Below are positions 53,001 through 60,116 of a stretch of DNA of 64,000 nt, piece after piece. The notes under the pieces are model-generated. The model was not told where the DNA came from. It worked only from the letters and a program-made list of their open reading frames with translations, and did not search any database. The stretch's first letter is position 1. The number at the start of each line of letters is the position of its first letter. The DNA comes from JAXGQD01 sp964574395. Lineage in GTDB: Bacteria; Bacillota; Clostridia; Saccharofermentanales; Fastidiosipilaceae. The stretch covers positions 1 through 64,000 of the forward strand of contig CAZNNL010000001.1 of NCBI GenBank assembly GCA_964574395.1, written 5' to 3'. The position numbers and the translations under genes were made by a program.

Positions 53001-53259
53001 CTGCTTTAAAGACTACATTATCGCCTTTCATAACATGGTAGCGTGGGTATACGTCTTTGATTGCCCGTGTCAAAATATGTCCGATATGTGGCTTACCATT
53101 GGCTGTGGGGGGGCCATCATAAACAGTGTAAAACTTGCCACCTTCAGTCTGGCTTTGTTTGACTTGTTTCTTATAGATGTCCTGCTTTTTCCAAAAGTCT
53201 AAAACTTCTTCTTCTCTGGCGACAAAGCCCATATCTGTATTAACTTTTTTGTACATCAT
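50092..53259 (-). CDS. ileS: Isoleucyl-tRNA synthetase (IleS2, eukaryal-like class)
   Basis: This class I synthetase charges tRNA-Ile. From ATG 53259 it has 1055 residues. The HIGH motif is PHIGHIL, the KMSKS equivalent is GQKMSKHKGN, the editing domain contains AWTTTPWTLPSN, and Cys pairs CPRC, CGDC and CPDC may bind zinc. Its length, the KMSKH form and the C-terminal domain with RKDTDFNVVDRI place it in the IleS2 (eukaryal-like) group rather than the usual 920-residue bacterial type. SD CAGGAG precedes ATG. A T-box leader controls it. Confidence 0.95.
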   Translation of the reverse strand: MMYKKVNTDMGFVAREEEVLDFWKKQDIYKKQVKQSQTEGGKFYTVYDGPPTANGKPHIGHILTRAIKDVYPRYHVMKGDNVVFKAGWDTHGLPVELEVEKSLGINGKSEIEDYGIEPFIRKCKESVWTYKDEWEQMSDRVAYWADMEDPYVTYENNYIESEWWALKRFWDQGLLYKGYKVVPYCPRCGTSLSSHEVAQGYKDVTDTSIFVRFKVKASPDTYLAAWTTTPWTLPSNVALCVNPEEEYVLIEVEEEHKTVRYYMAGVLVPGLFGENYKIIERFKGVNLEGLEYEPLLPFANEIVEQSKKKAFFVTSDDYVTMSDGTGIVHIAPAFGEDDARIGRREDLPLVQLVKEDGTLPEEAEDLAGLFVKDADPLIIKRLAEEGLLLQTQKYEHNYPFCWRCDTPLIYYARHSWFIEMTKVRDQLVANNKTVNWIPENIGSGRFGNFLENVVDWGLSRERYWGTPLPVWICGDCGKRHLVGSIAELKEMSPNCPDEIELHRPYIDAVHLTCPDCGSLMERVPEVIDCWFDSGAMPFAQWHYPFENKELFETRFPADFISEALDQTRGWFYSLMAIGTGIFDQSPYKNCEVMGLVQDKTGQKMSKHKGNVVDPWEVLNSKGADAIRWYFYTNSNPWLPSRYSDDAVAEGQRKFMGTLWNTYAFYIMYAEIDSFNPLEHQLDEASLTVMDRWILSRLQSLILKVDKSLATYDVTSGGRALSEFCDELSNWYVRRNRERYWAGEMKQDKVNAYLTLYTVLETVIRLAAPFVPFVTESIYQNLVRSVNPLAKESIHLCSFPEANEERIDKELESNMDDLLQVVVLGRAARNTSAVKNRQPLSEIYVSGLKMNEEFTALALDELNVKACSFIKDASELEDYGFKPQLKTLGRRFGKDLPQLGELLKSLDGRSAMKELKETGQLMVEVNGAMHALAEEDLLIERRQAEGLASASDYGVTVALNLKMTDALIEEGLMRELVSKIQTMRKDTDFNVVDRIIVGYKAGQELQHVLATQAETIKAEVLAEELLQLDEMDTFQAEIMKDWNINGYDCTLALKRA

Positions 53260-53319
53260 CTGTCTCCTGTGTATCTCGCATTTCTGGCGTCTTTGGCTTG
53301 CCCATTGTCGGGCATACAT

Positions 53320-53570
53320 AAAAAAAGCACCCACTTACGGGACGCTTGCTAAGCGTGGTGCCACCCGAATTCAGAAGTTTTAAACTTCCCTCTGACAGTT
53401 TTAACGGTGCAGCCTTTTCAGGATTACCGGCATTGCTTAGATGTTTCTAGGATAAACACTTGGGCAATACAGCTCACGGGTGATTCGTCTCACTTCAGCT
53501 CACTTGCGTTCTCATCTTCTCGCACTTTCTGTAGGCTTGCTTTAGGGACCGTCCCGTTCGTCGCATTTAT
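53320..53570 (-). promoter_or_regulatory. T-box riboswitch (tRNA-Ile responsive) upstream of ileS
   Basis: The minus-strand leader of ileS contains the conserved T-box GGGTGGCACCACG (53354-53366). It is followed by a terminator stem (GCACCAC with GTGGGTGC) and seven Ts at 53320-53326. In stem I the specifier codon ATC (53482-53484), inside GAATCACC, reads isoleucine, matching the gene. Uncharged tRNA-Ile would pair with the T-box bulge and prevent termination. Confidence 0.92.
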
Positions 53571-53584
53571 TTAGTTTTTCTAAG

Positions 53585-53626
53585 TTAACAGCTTATCAGA
53601 AACACTGGGTTTCTGACAACTGTTAA
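53585..53626. terminator. Long hairpin downstream of the CarD-like gene
   Basis: TTAACAG (53585-53591) and CAGAAA (53597-53602) pair with TTTCTG (53610-53615) and CTGTTAA (53620-53626). The hairpin begins 12 nt after the CarD-like stop. Neither side has a long T tract, so it may be an inefficient terminator or protect the 3' end. It also sits where the ileS promoter should be. Confidence 0.45.
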
Positions 53627-53637
53627 TGGTTCGTTGA

Positions 53638-54135
53638 TTACAGCGTCAATTGACCTGTAATGAAAGGTACTACTTCTTCTAGGCTGATATCAAGGACATG
53701 GGCAATTTCTCCATGCACGATTTTTTCGGCTTCTTTCATGACGCGTTCGTCGGCAGCGTAGAACTTTTTGCCATCCTTAATCTTCGTCTCGCGGTTAAAG
53801 TAGAGGGTTTTTAGAAGTTTTACCAATTGCTTATGGTCCCCGTTTCGCAACAAGTCATTAAAACGTTGCTTACGTTCCTGGTCGTTTTCAATCCACTCTG
53901 TTTCGGTATCAGGCATTATTGCAATCAATTCGTAGACTTCGTCTTTGGTCAGAAGTTTTCTGAGTTTGACCAATTCACTGTCAACAGGACAATAAATCGT
54001 CGAGCGCTCATCGTAGACAGGTTTCAATACATAGTAAAGCTGTTCAGCGTCACTAAATTTTTCTTTACGGATATCCACTATCTTACAAATATCGCAGTTT
54101 CCATACATGACGGTATCATCAATTTTAAATTCCAT
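53638..54135 (-). CDS. CarD-like (CdnL/TRCF RID domain) transcriptional regulator
   Basis: CarD-family proteins bind the RNA polymerase beta subunit and stabilise open promoter complexes. The 165-residue protein has the N-terminal RID domain (FKIDDTVMYGNCDICKIVDI, with YYVLKPVYDERSTIYCPVD, residues 2-60). The helical DNA-contacting domain follows, with LRKLLTKDEVYELIAIMP and KTLYFNRETK. ATG 54135 has GGAGGG upstream. It has its own promoter. It is separate from the mfd gene, which is not in the window. Confidence 0.85.
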   Translation of the reverse strand: MEFKIDDTVMYGNCDICKIVDIRKEKFSDAEQLYYVLKPVYDERSTIYCPVDSELVKLRKLLTKDEVYELIAIMPDTETEWIENDQERKQRFNDLLRNGDHKQLVKLLKTLYFNRETKIKDGKKFYAADERVMKEAEKIVHGEIAHVLDISLEEVVPFITGQLTL

Positions 54136-54161
54136 TTTGCCCTCCAAATACATACTTAGGT

Positions 54162-54190
54162 ATTATCTCACATTTTAGGGAATAATGTAA
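54162..54190 (-). promoter_or_regulatory. Promoter of the CarD-like gene
   Basis: Minus strand: -35 TTACAT (54185-54190), 17-nt spacer, -10 GATAAT (54162-54167). The expected start is about 20 nt before the SD GGAGGG. Confidence 0.6.
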
Positions 54191-54231
54191 GTACAACGCT
54201 GGAGAAGCCCCATGTTTCCGCGTGTTCAGGG

Positions 54232-54344
54232 AGTGGATTTACCATTGTTCGTCGACGCTCGCCCAAGTGGTCAATATTTGCGGTAAATCCAGGAATGCGC
54301 AGAAAAAACCGGGTTCACCATGGATCCACTGGAGATTTTGACCA
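54232..54344. repeat. Overlapping inverted repeats in the GH25-CarD intergenic region
   Basis: A perfect 10-bp pair TGGATTTACC (54234-54243) / GGTAAATCCA (54282-54291) competes with AGTGGAT (54232-54238) / ATCCACT (54324-54330). TGGTCAA (54268-54274) pairs with TTGACCA (54338-54344) in a crossing, pseudoknot-like order. On the minus strand TTTTTT (54303-54308) follows the GH25 stop by about 65 nt. The region could hold the GH25 terminator or an untranslated RNA. No gene is seen. Confidence 0.4.
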
Positions 54345-54371
54345 TTCTGAGCTTGTCCTCAACACCAAAAA

Positions 54372-55199
54372 CTAGCGAAGAAAATCCACAAAACCATAGT
54401 TCAAATCTAAGGGACCGTCATAGCCAGCGAGTACGCCCTCATCAGTGAACTGCAGCATGTCGTATGGAATATCGCGTGCGGGGTAGCGCTCATAAGAAGC
54501 CATCCAAATGGCGTAGTCTTGTAGCTGGTCTAAATCCAGACGCTCACGAAGCCAGTACGCGTGCGAATACACCCCGGCCTTATAGCCAGCTGCTTCTATA
54601 GTTTGGCAAAACGCAAGCGCAGCCTCGGTCAACTGCTCTCTACTCGCCATTATTTGAAAATACTCATCTTCGGTATCCCAAAAAATAGGGTACTGGATAT
54701 TCTTCCCTTTCACCAAACGCAGGACTTCTTTTGCCTCAGCTATGCCCTTCTCCGCTGTGTCTGCACAGGAATACCAATACACTCCAAGAGGAACCTTCAA
54801 ATTATTGAAATTTCTATAGTGCGTTTCAAAAGCGTTGTCTTTCTTGAGTTCTGTGCCTGTGCCGTGCCCCGTAAAGCCAGCTCTAAGGATGGCAAAATCA
54901 ATCCGCATGGCAATTTTCTTGTAATCCATTGCCGCAGGATCTTGCCAGGAACTTAAATCTATACCGAAGGTTCTAACTTGCATTTTGGGTGCTGTAGGGA
55001 TTCTTTCATCACGTGGTCTACTCATAAAAATAAAAGCAGTCACAATCGTAAGTACCACTATCAAACTAATCAGAATGATAAATACGCGGTTCTTGGGGTT
55101 TGTTAGAATTTTTCTAAGGCGTTTTAGAGCCTGATCTTGTTTAGATGAATGCACACTATTCCAATCATTAGCGCCAAAGAGGCACCTTTTATTTTCCAA
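54372..55199 (-). CDS. Membrane-anchored GH25 family lysozyme
   Basis: This 275-residue protein is a muramidase of the Chalaropsis lysozyme fold. A basic N-terminus and one transmembrane segment (about 40-59) are followed by the GH25 domain (about 78-275). That domain has TFGIDLSSWQ, IDFAILRAGFTG, GVYWYSC, PIFWDTEDEYF (acidic catalytic pair) and a C-terminal LQFTDEGVLAGYDGPLDLNYG. It lies outside the membrane and probably remodels peptidoglycan. The frame opens at a TTG without a clear SD, so the start is uncertain. A GTG at 55154 is another option. Confidence 0.82.
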   Translation of the reverse strand: MENKRCLFGANDWNSVHSSKQDQALKRLRKILTNPKNRVFIILISLIVVLTIVTAFIFMSRPRDERIPTAPKMQVRTFGIDLSSWQDPAAMDYKKIAMRIDFAILRAGFTGHGTGTELKKDNAFETHYRNFNNLKVPLGVYWYSCADTAEKGIAEAKEVLRLVKGKNIQYPIFWDTEDEYFQIMASREQLTEAALAFCQTIEAAGYKAGVYSHAYWLRERLDLDQLQDYAIWMASYERYPARDIPYDMLQFTDEGVLAGYDGPLDLNYGFVDFLR

Positions 55200-55213
55200 T
55201 ATTGTAACATGTA

Positions 55214-55250
55214 GAAAAAAACTGCCCCTGGATATACAAGGACAGTTTTT
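55214..55250. terminator. Bidirectional terminator between lipoprotein and GH25 genes
   Basis: AAAACTG (55217-55223) pairs with CAGTTTT (55243-55249). The minus side is followed by TTTCTAC and the plus side also by Ts. It ends the lipoprotein transcript. Confidence 0.65.
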
Positions 55251-55306
55251 AAAGTTTATTTCATTCTAGAGCATGACAAAATCTTTTCTCAAGGCCGTGC
55301 TTGCTA

Positions 55307-56182
55307 CTATCTCTTGGTAAATGTAACAGTGTTAAATACGGCATCAATGTCGGCTTTTGAAGTTTCAAAGTTTGCTGTTGTCGACCAAGCAACAATAAGA
55401 TACAGTTGGTCGTCAATAATGTTTACACCCTTGACTTCAGTCAAGTTAAAGTTCGTGTAAGTTGCGACTGGGATGCTTTTGCCACTAATGTTTCTATATT
55501 CAAAATTAAGCAATTGCGTGTTTGGATCCTCTGAAGAGAGGCCATAGAGCCAGTTACGTAAGTAGTTTTCTTCGAGGACCAGCGCTTGTTTGGCAGCATC
55601 GAAAACCTCGCCATTCGCCAAAGCAGCGAAATTGGCAATTTCACCTTCCGTAAAGAAGCGATCTAAATAGTTTTGTTTAGTTTGTTCAACGCCTTCCGTG
55701 GCTACCTCGGCTTTATATTCATCCGCAAGTTTTGTAATAACATCCCAAGTGGGTGTGGTTTTCATGGCATAAACGTACATGTAGACTGTGTCGCTTTCTG
55801 CCGTGAATGCATATCTTTCAGGATCCGTGACTGCATCACTAAAAAACGTAGCTAATGTCTCGACGTCCGTAACTTGTATCCAGTTCGCTGGAAGGGTAGC
55901 GGTTACGACGTGTGGTGTAGTAGGAACCATTGGTGTCTTTGTTGCTGGAGCGGTCGTTGTTTCCGAAGTTTCAACAGCTATTGTGGTCTCCGGCGTGCTT
56001 TCAACAGTTGTTGTGCTTGGAGCCGAAGTCGTTGTCTCGACCATTGCTATCGTCGTTGTGGTTTCGATCTGTTTCGTCGTCGTTTCACCACCAATAATTG
56101 CTCTGCCTAAACCTGCACAAGATGTCAATAAGACTGTGGTGCCTAGCAGAAGCGCAAGTATGCTGATTTTCTTCTTATTCAT
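55307..56182 (-). CDS. Lipoprotein with Thr-rich linker, unknown function
   Basis: The 291-residue product has a type II signal peptide with lipobox LLTSC (lipidated Cys22). A low-complexity Thr/Glu/Ala/Pro linker (about 35-95) with many TTT runs is followed by a globular C-terminal domain (about 98-291) starting LPANWIQVTDVETLATFFSD. That domain ends with a hydrophobic strand pattern (LIVAWSTTANFETSKADIDAVFNTVTF). No family was recognised. The composition suggests a surface-exposed, stalked lipoprotein. SD AAAGGT precedes ATG. A terminator and its own promoter make it monocistronic. Confidence 0.8.
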   Translation of the reverse strand: MNKKKISILALLLGTTVLLTSCAGLGRAIIGGETTTKQIETTTTIAMVETTTSAPSTTTVESTPETTIAVETSETTTAPATKTPMVPTTPHVVTATLPANWIQVTDVETLATFFSDAVTDPERYAFTAESDTVYMYVYAMKTTPTWDVITKLADEYKAEVATEGVEQTKQNYLDRFFTEGEIANFAALANGEVFDAAKQALVLEENYLRNWLYGLSSEDPNTQLLNFEYRNISGKSIPVATYTNFNLTEVKGVNIIDDQLYLIVAWSTTANFETSKADIDAVFNTVTFTKR

Positions 56183-56284
56183 ATTATTTACCTTTAACTC
56201 TTTAAGATTATTTTAATAAGTCTAATGGCAAAACGCTTGCAAGCAACACGACTCGCCTAAAATCATCCTAGCATAGGAATTTAT

Positions 56285-56314
56285 ATAATAATAGTCGGTA
56301 TGTTTAACAATCAA
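56285..56314 (-). promoter_or_regulatory. Putative promoter of the lipoprotein gene
   Basis: Minus strand: -35 TTGATT (56309-56314) with -10 TATTAT at 56285-56290 (18-nt spacer). A leader of about 95 nt carries a GCTTGCAAGC palindrome near 56233-56242 and a TCCTA-GCA-TAGGA repeat. Moderate support only. Confidence 0.4.
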
Positions 56315-56344
56315 ACTAATCTATTAACAAGAAAATCGTTACAT

Positions 56345-57127
56345 CTATCGGAAAAATAGCCGCATACCGTTGTTAAAACTTAGTTCTGCCACGTCTTCTA
56401 CGGTCATGTCCCATAATTCTGCAACTTTCTTAGCTACTTCAATCACATACGCGGGCTCATTGCGTTTGCCACGATAAGGGACGGGACTCAGATATGGGCT
56501 GTCTGTCTCAATGAGTAAGCGGTCTTTCGGCATTTGCCTAATCACCTCATGGGGCTGACGCGCATTTTTATAGGTGATCGGGCCGTCGAAGCCTAGATAA
56601 AAGCCTAGTTTTAAAAGCTCTTTGGCAAACTCCCAGCTACCACTATAACAATGGGCCACACCTGGATGCTCAAGCAAAAGACCATGCTTGTCTGCTTCTT
56701 GAAGCACAACAAGAAAATCACCATGTGCTTCTCGATCGTGCAAGATGAGTGGCTTTTGTGCTTCGTAGGCTAGTTCAATTTGCTTGCGAAAGACTTCTTT
56801 TTGCGTTTCTCTAGGCGAAAAATCGTAATGATAATCTAGACCGATTTCGCCAACTGCCACAATCTGTGGGGACTCTAAGAGTTGCATTAGTGCTTGGCTT
56901 GTCTGTTCGTCGTAGGTCTTAGCATCATGTGGGTGTACGCCTACTGAGCCCCAGAGCTGCTTGGGGTAGGCGTTCACTATTTCTACTATGCGGTAACTGT
57001 CTTCTAAATTAGAAGATGGCAAAAGCACGCGCTCCACACCAGCTTGCGTAGCCTTCTCTAGGACATTAGGCAAGTCTTCACTTAGCCTTTCGTCACTGAG
57101 GTGGGCGTGTGTGTCAAACAGTCGCAT
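56345..57127 (-). CDS. tatD: TatD-family metal-dependent DNase
   Basis: This TIM-barrel hydrolase of the amidohydrolase superfamily has 260 residues. Metal-binding motifs are FDTHAHLSD (residues 4-12), GEIGLDYH, LILHDREAHGD, the VAHCYSG histidine and LIETDSPYLSP. The ATG at 57127 overlaps the metG stop by one base. The metG-tatD pair is standard in Firmicutes. Confidence 0.94.
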   Translation of the reverse strand: MRLFDTHAHLSDERLSEDLPNVLEKATQAGVERVLLPSSNLEDSYRIVEIVNAYPKQLWGSVGVHPHDAKTYDEQTSQALMQLLESPQIVAVGEIGLDYHYDFSPRETQKEVFRKQIELAYEAQKPLILHDREAHGDFLVVLQEADKHGLLLEHPGVAHCYSGSWEFAKELLKLGFYLGFDGPITYKNARQPHEVIRQMPKDRLLIETDSPYLSPVPYRGKRNEPAYVIEVAKKVAELWDMTVEDVAELSFNNGMRLFFR

Positions 57128-59103
57128 CAACCGACCTCTGTTCCTGCTTCGACTGTTCCGTCGACGGTGAGTAGACGATACTGTCCGTCTTTGCTAATAG
57201 CGCAGAGGAGCATGCCGTGCGATTCTTTACCGCGGATTTTACGTGGTTTTAGATTCTCGACGAGGATGACCGTTTTGCCAAGCAAATCTTCTGGAGCGTA
57301 AGTGTTAGCAATGCCAGAGACAACCTGTCTGGTTTCGTTTAAGCCAATATTTAATTGAGAACAGAGCAGGCGGTCTGCGCCTTCTACCTTCTCGCATGCT
57401 TCAATCACTCCGGTGATTAATTTCACTTTTTCGAAGTCAGCAAACTCAATCGCAGTGACTACACCTTCGACTTTTTCTTCTTTTACTTCAGGTTTTTCCT
57501 CGCTGCTTGCTTGCTCAGCTTCGCTTTGAGGTAGCAAGGCTTGCATTGCTGCAAGTTCTTTTTCTAAGTCTAAGCGTGGGAAGGCAGGTGCATTAGCTTC
57601 TAGCGCTGCTTCTGGTTGCCACAGGCCCCAGGTTTTCGCTTGATCCCAGGCTAAAGCCTGATCTAGGTCGGACATTTTTAATGCTTGTAAGATGGCTGGC
57701 GCGGTTTCGGGCATGAAAGGTTGAATAAGTACAGCCACAATACGCAAAGATTCGGCAAGATTGGCCAGAACCGTGGCCAAGCGCCCTGCTTGTGCGCTAT
57801 CTTTGGCTAGTATCCAAGGCGTGCACAGATCAATATATTTGTTAGCACTTCCTATAAATTTCCAAATTTCCGCCAAGGCGAGACTGAACTGTAATTTTTC
57901 TAATAGTGCTTCTACCTGTCCTGGCAAAGCCGCAGCTTCCTGCATTAACGCCTCGTCTTGAGGTCCTGCTTCACGTACGTCTGGCAAAACCCCATCAAAG
58001 TACTTCTTTATCATGGCAGTGCTACGGCTGAGGAGATTGCCTAAATCGTTGGCCAAGTCCGAGTTAATACGGTTAACCAAAGCTTCGTTCGAAAAGGCTC
58101 CGTCAGCGCCAAAAGGGACTTCTCTGAGCAGGAAGTAACGAATCGCATCGACACCGTAACGATCACATAAAACGACTGGATCGACAACGTTGCCCATGGA
58201 CTTGGACATTTTGCCACCCTTGAAAAGTAGCCAACCATGCCCATAGACTTGCTTGGGTAGGGGCAAATCAAGGCTCATTAATAGTGCCGGCCAGATAAGC
58301 GTGTGAAAGCGCACGATTTCTTTTCCAACGAGTTGTACGTCTGCGGGCCAGTAATTGGCGAAATCACCGCTTGTCTCGGGGTAACCCAAAGCAGTTATAT
58401 AGTTGACTAGAGCATCGATCCACACATAGATAACGTGTTTCTCATTGAAAGGGACTTTGACTCCCCAGTCAAAAGATGTTCTAGACACTGCGAGATCCGC
58501 CAGACCTGGCTTGATGAAGTTGTTGATCATCTCGTTGGCACGCGAATGTGGTTCAATGAACTCAGGATTGTCTTCAATATGCTTTAGTAAACGGTCTTGA
58601 TACTTGGATAATTTGAAGAAGTAAGATTCTTCTTTTGTTAATACGACATCACGCATGCAATCCGGACACTTGCCTTCTTTTAGTTGCGTTTCTGTCCAGA
58701 ATGCTTCGCACTGTGTACAGTACCAACCTTCATACTCAGAAAGGTAGATATCACCTTTGTCATAGAGTTTTTGAAAGATGGCTTGTACCGCTGCCTCATG
58801 GTAATCGTCAGTTGTGCGAATGAAACGGTCGTAGGAAATGTTTAATAGACTCCATAAATCGATAATGCCAGCCACAATATTATCTACAAACGCTTTGGGT
58901 CCTACACCTGCTTCTTTGGCACGATCTTGGATTTTTTGACCATGTTCATCCGTGCCCGTCAGAAACATCACGTCATAACCGCGAAGACGCTTGTAGCGCG
59001 CCATGGTATCGGCAGCAACGGTGGTGTAACTGTGGCCAATGTGGAGGTTTCCACTCGGATAATAAATGGGCGTTGTGATATAAAAACTCTTGTTCTCTGA
59101 CAT
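57127..59103 (-). CDS. metG: Methionyl-tRNA synthetase
   Basis: The 658-residue synthetase has the HIGH motif PSGNLHIGHSYT, an AKEAGV connective region, the zinc-binding cysteines CTQC and CPDC (about 128-148), the KMSKS motif GGKMSKSMGNV and a C-terminal tRNA-binding domain (about 550-658, with FEKVKLITGVIEACEKVEG and RGKESHGMLLCA). All are typical of the dimeric MetG type. It is coupled to tatD. Confidence 0.96.
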   Translation of the reverse strand: MSENKSFYITTPIYYPSGNLHIGHSYTTVAADTMARYKRLRGYDVMFLTGTDEHGQKIQDRAKEAGVGPKAFVDNIVAGIIDLWSLLNISYDRFIRTTDDYHEAAVQAIFQKLYDKGDIYLSEYEGWYCTQCEAFWTETQLKEGKCPDCMRDVVLTKEESYFFKLSKYQDRLLKHIEDNPEFIEPHSRANEMINNFIKPGLADLAVSRTSFDWGVKVPFNEKHVIYVWIDALVNYITALGYPETSGDFANYWPADVQLVGKEIVRFHTLIWPALLMSLDLPLPKQVYGHGWLLFKGGKMSKSMGNVVDPVVLCDRYGVDAIRYFLLREVPFGADGAFSNEALVNRINSDLANDLGNLLSRSTAMIKKYFDGVLPDVREAGPQDEALMQEAAALPGQVEALLEKLQFSLALAEIWKFIGSANKYIDLCTPWILAKDSAQAGRLATVLANLAESLRIVAVLIQPFMPETAPAILQALKMSDLDQALAWDQAKTWGLWQPEAALEANAPAFPRLDLEKELAAMQALLPQSEAEQASSEEKPEVKEEKVEGVVTAIEFADFEKVKLITGVIEACEKVEGADRLLCSQLNIGLNETRQVVSGIANTYAPEDLLGKTVILVENLKPRKIRGKESHGMLLCAISKDGQYRLLTVDGTVEAGTEVG

Positions 59104-59139
59104 GACTACTTCCTTAACTGTTTTTTGTATGCATAATAC

Positions 59140-59577
59140 TTATGCAATGACACCTTTTTGGAGAATAACGTTAGCGTAAAGTGCCGCTTCACTTGTTTGG
59201 ATAACACAATAGGATGATTTTACTTTGTCGTAGAAAGCGAAACGTTCCATTTCTTCAACGGGATCATCCAAATTGGGTTCGTGCTTCGCGACGATTTCAC
59301 GATATTCGTCCCAAATCGGGGTGGCTACCGGATCGCCTGGTGTTACTTGCATCAAAGTGACTGGCTTGGGCACATAACTGTCAAGTGGCATAAGGGTCAA
59401 AATTGCGTCCAAGATTTCAGGCACACCGTGCCCTTCCATGTGAATGACGATGCCATTTGCACCCATCGTTTCTCCGGGAAAATTGCCATCACCTATGGTG
59501 ATGCAATCTGAATGCCCCATTTCGCTTAGCACGCGCAAAAGTTCAGGTGATAAAATCTTCGGTATTCCTTTTAACAT
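59140..59577 (-). CDS. RbsD/FucU-family sugar mutarotase
   Basis: This 145-residue protein interconverts anomers of L-fucose or a related sugar. Family features are LKGIPKILSPELLRVLSEMGHSD (positions 2-24), DGNFPGE, HMEGHGVPEILDAIL and a C-terminal AFYDKVKSSYCVIQTSEAALYANVILQKGVI segment. ATG 59577 has AAGGAG. No fucose or ribose operon is next to it, so the sugar is uncertain; FucU fits better than RbsD by motif. Confidence 0.85.
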   Translation of the reverse strand: MLKGIPKILSPELLRVLSEMGHSDCITIGDGNFPGETMGANGIVIHMEGHGVPEILDAILTLMPLDSYVPKPVTLMQVTPGDPVATPIWDEYREIVAKHEPNLDDPVEEMERFAFYDKVKSSYCVIQTSEAALYANVILQKGVIA

Positions 59578-59619
59578 ATCGCTCTCCTTCTCTCTTGTAT
59601 CGTAATGATTCTCCAAGAT

Positions 59620-60099
59620 TTATTCGCTAATCTCGATGCTCTTAATTTTCTGTTCTTCTTTCGGGCGGTCTTGAAAACCTGTCGGTGTAGACGCAATCTC
59701 ATCGACAACATCTAAACCAAGTGTCACTTCACCGAACGCTGCATATTGGCCGTCAAGGTGAGGTGCGTCAGCGTGCATGATAAAGAACTGGGAGCCTGCA
59801 GAATCCGGATGACCAGATCTAGCCATGGAGAGTACGCCTCTGGTATGTTTGCGCGGGTTATCAACACCATTGGCCGAAAATTCGCCTTTAATCTGATGAC
59901 CAGGACCACCCATGCCGGTTCCATCTGGGCAACCGCCTTGGATCATGAAACCTGGGATGATGCGGTGAAAAATGAGGCCATTATAGAAGCCTTTGTTGGC
60001 TAAATCGATAAAGTTCTGTACGGAAATAGGGGCTGTTTCCGGATAGAGTTCAGCTTCGATTACTTTTCCTGAGTCCATTGTGATGATTGCTTTTGCCAT
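59620..60099 (-). CDS. Cyclophilin-type peptidyl-prolyl isomerase
   Basis: The 159-residue protein lacks a signal peptide, so it is cytoplasmic. Core motifs are FHRIIPGFMIQGGCPDGTGMGGPG (positions about 45-68), LSMARSGHPDSAGSQFFI and HLDGQYAAFGEV, with the catalytic Arg of FHR and the Phe/Gln pair in SQFFI intact. It follows pncB closely, without functional linkage. Confidence 0.95.
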   Translation of the reverse strand: MAKAIITMDSGKVIEAELYPETAPISVQNFIDLANKGFYNGLIFHRIIPGFMIQGGCPDGTGMGGPGHQIKGEFSANGVDNPRKHTRGVLSMARSGHPDSAGSQFFIMHADAPHLDGQYAAFGEVTLGLDVVDEIASTPTGFQDRPKEEQKIKSIEISE

Positions 60100-60116
60100 A
60101 GTGATTATCTCCTTTA

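Noticed and set aside
55788..56216. A Val-rich plus-strand frame opposite the lipoprotein linker
   Set aside because: It is produced by the complement of Thr-rich repeats.
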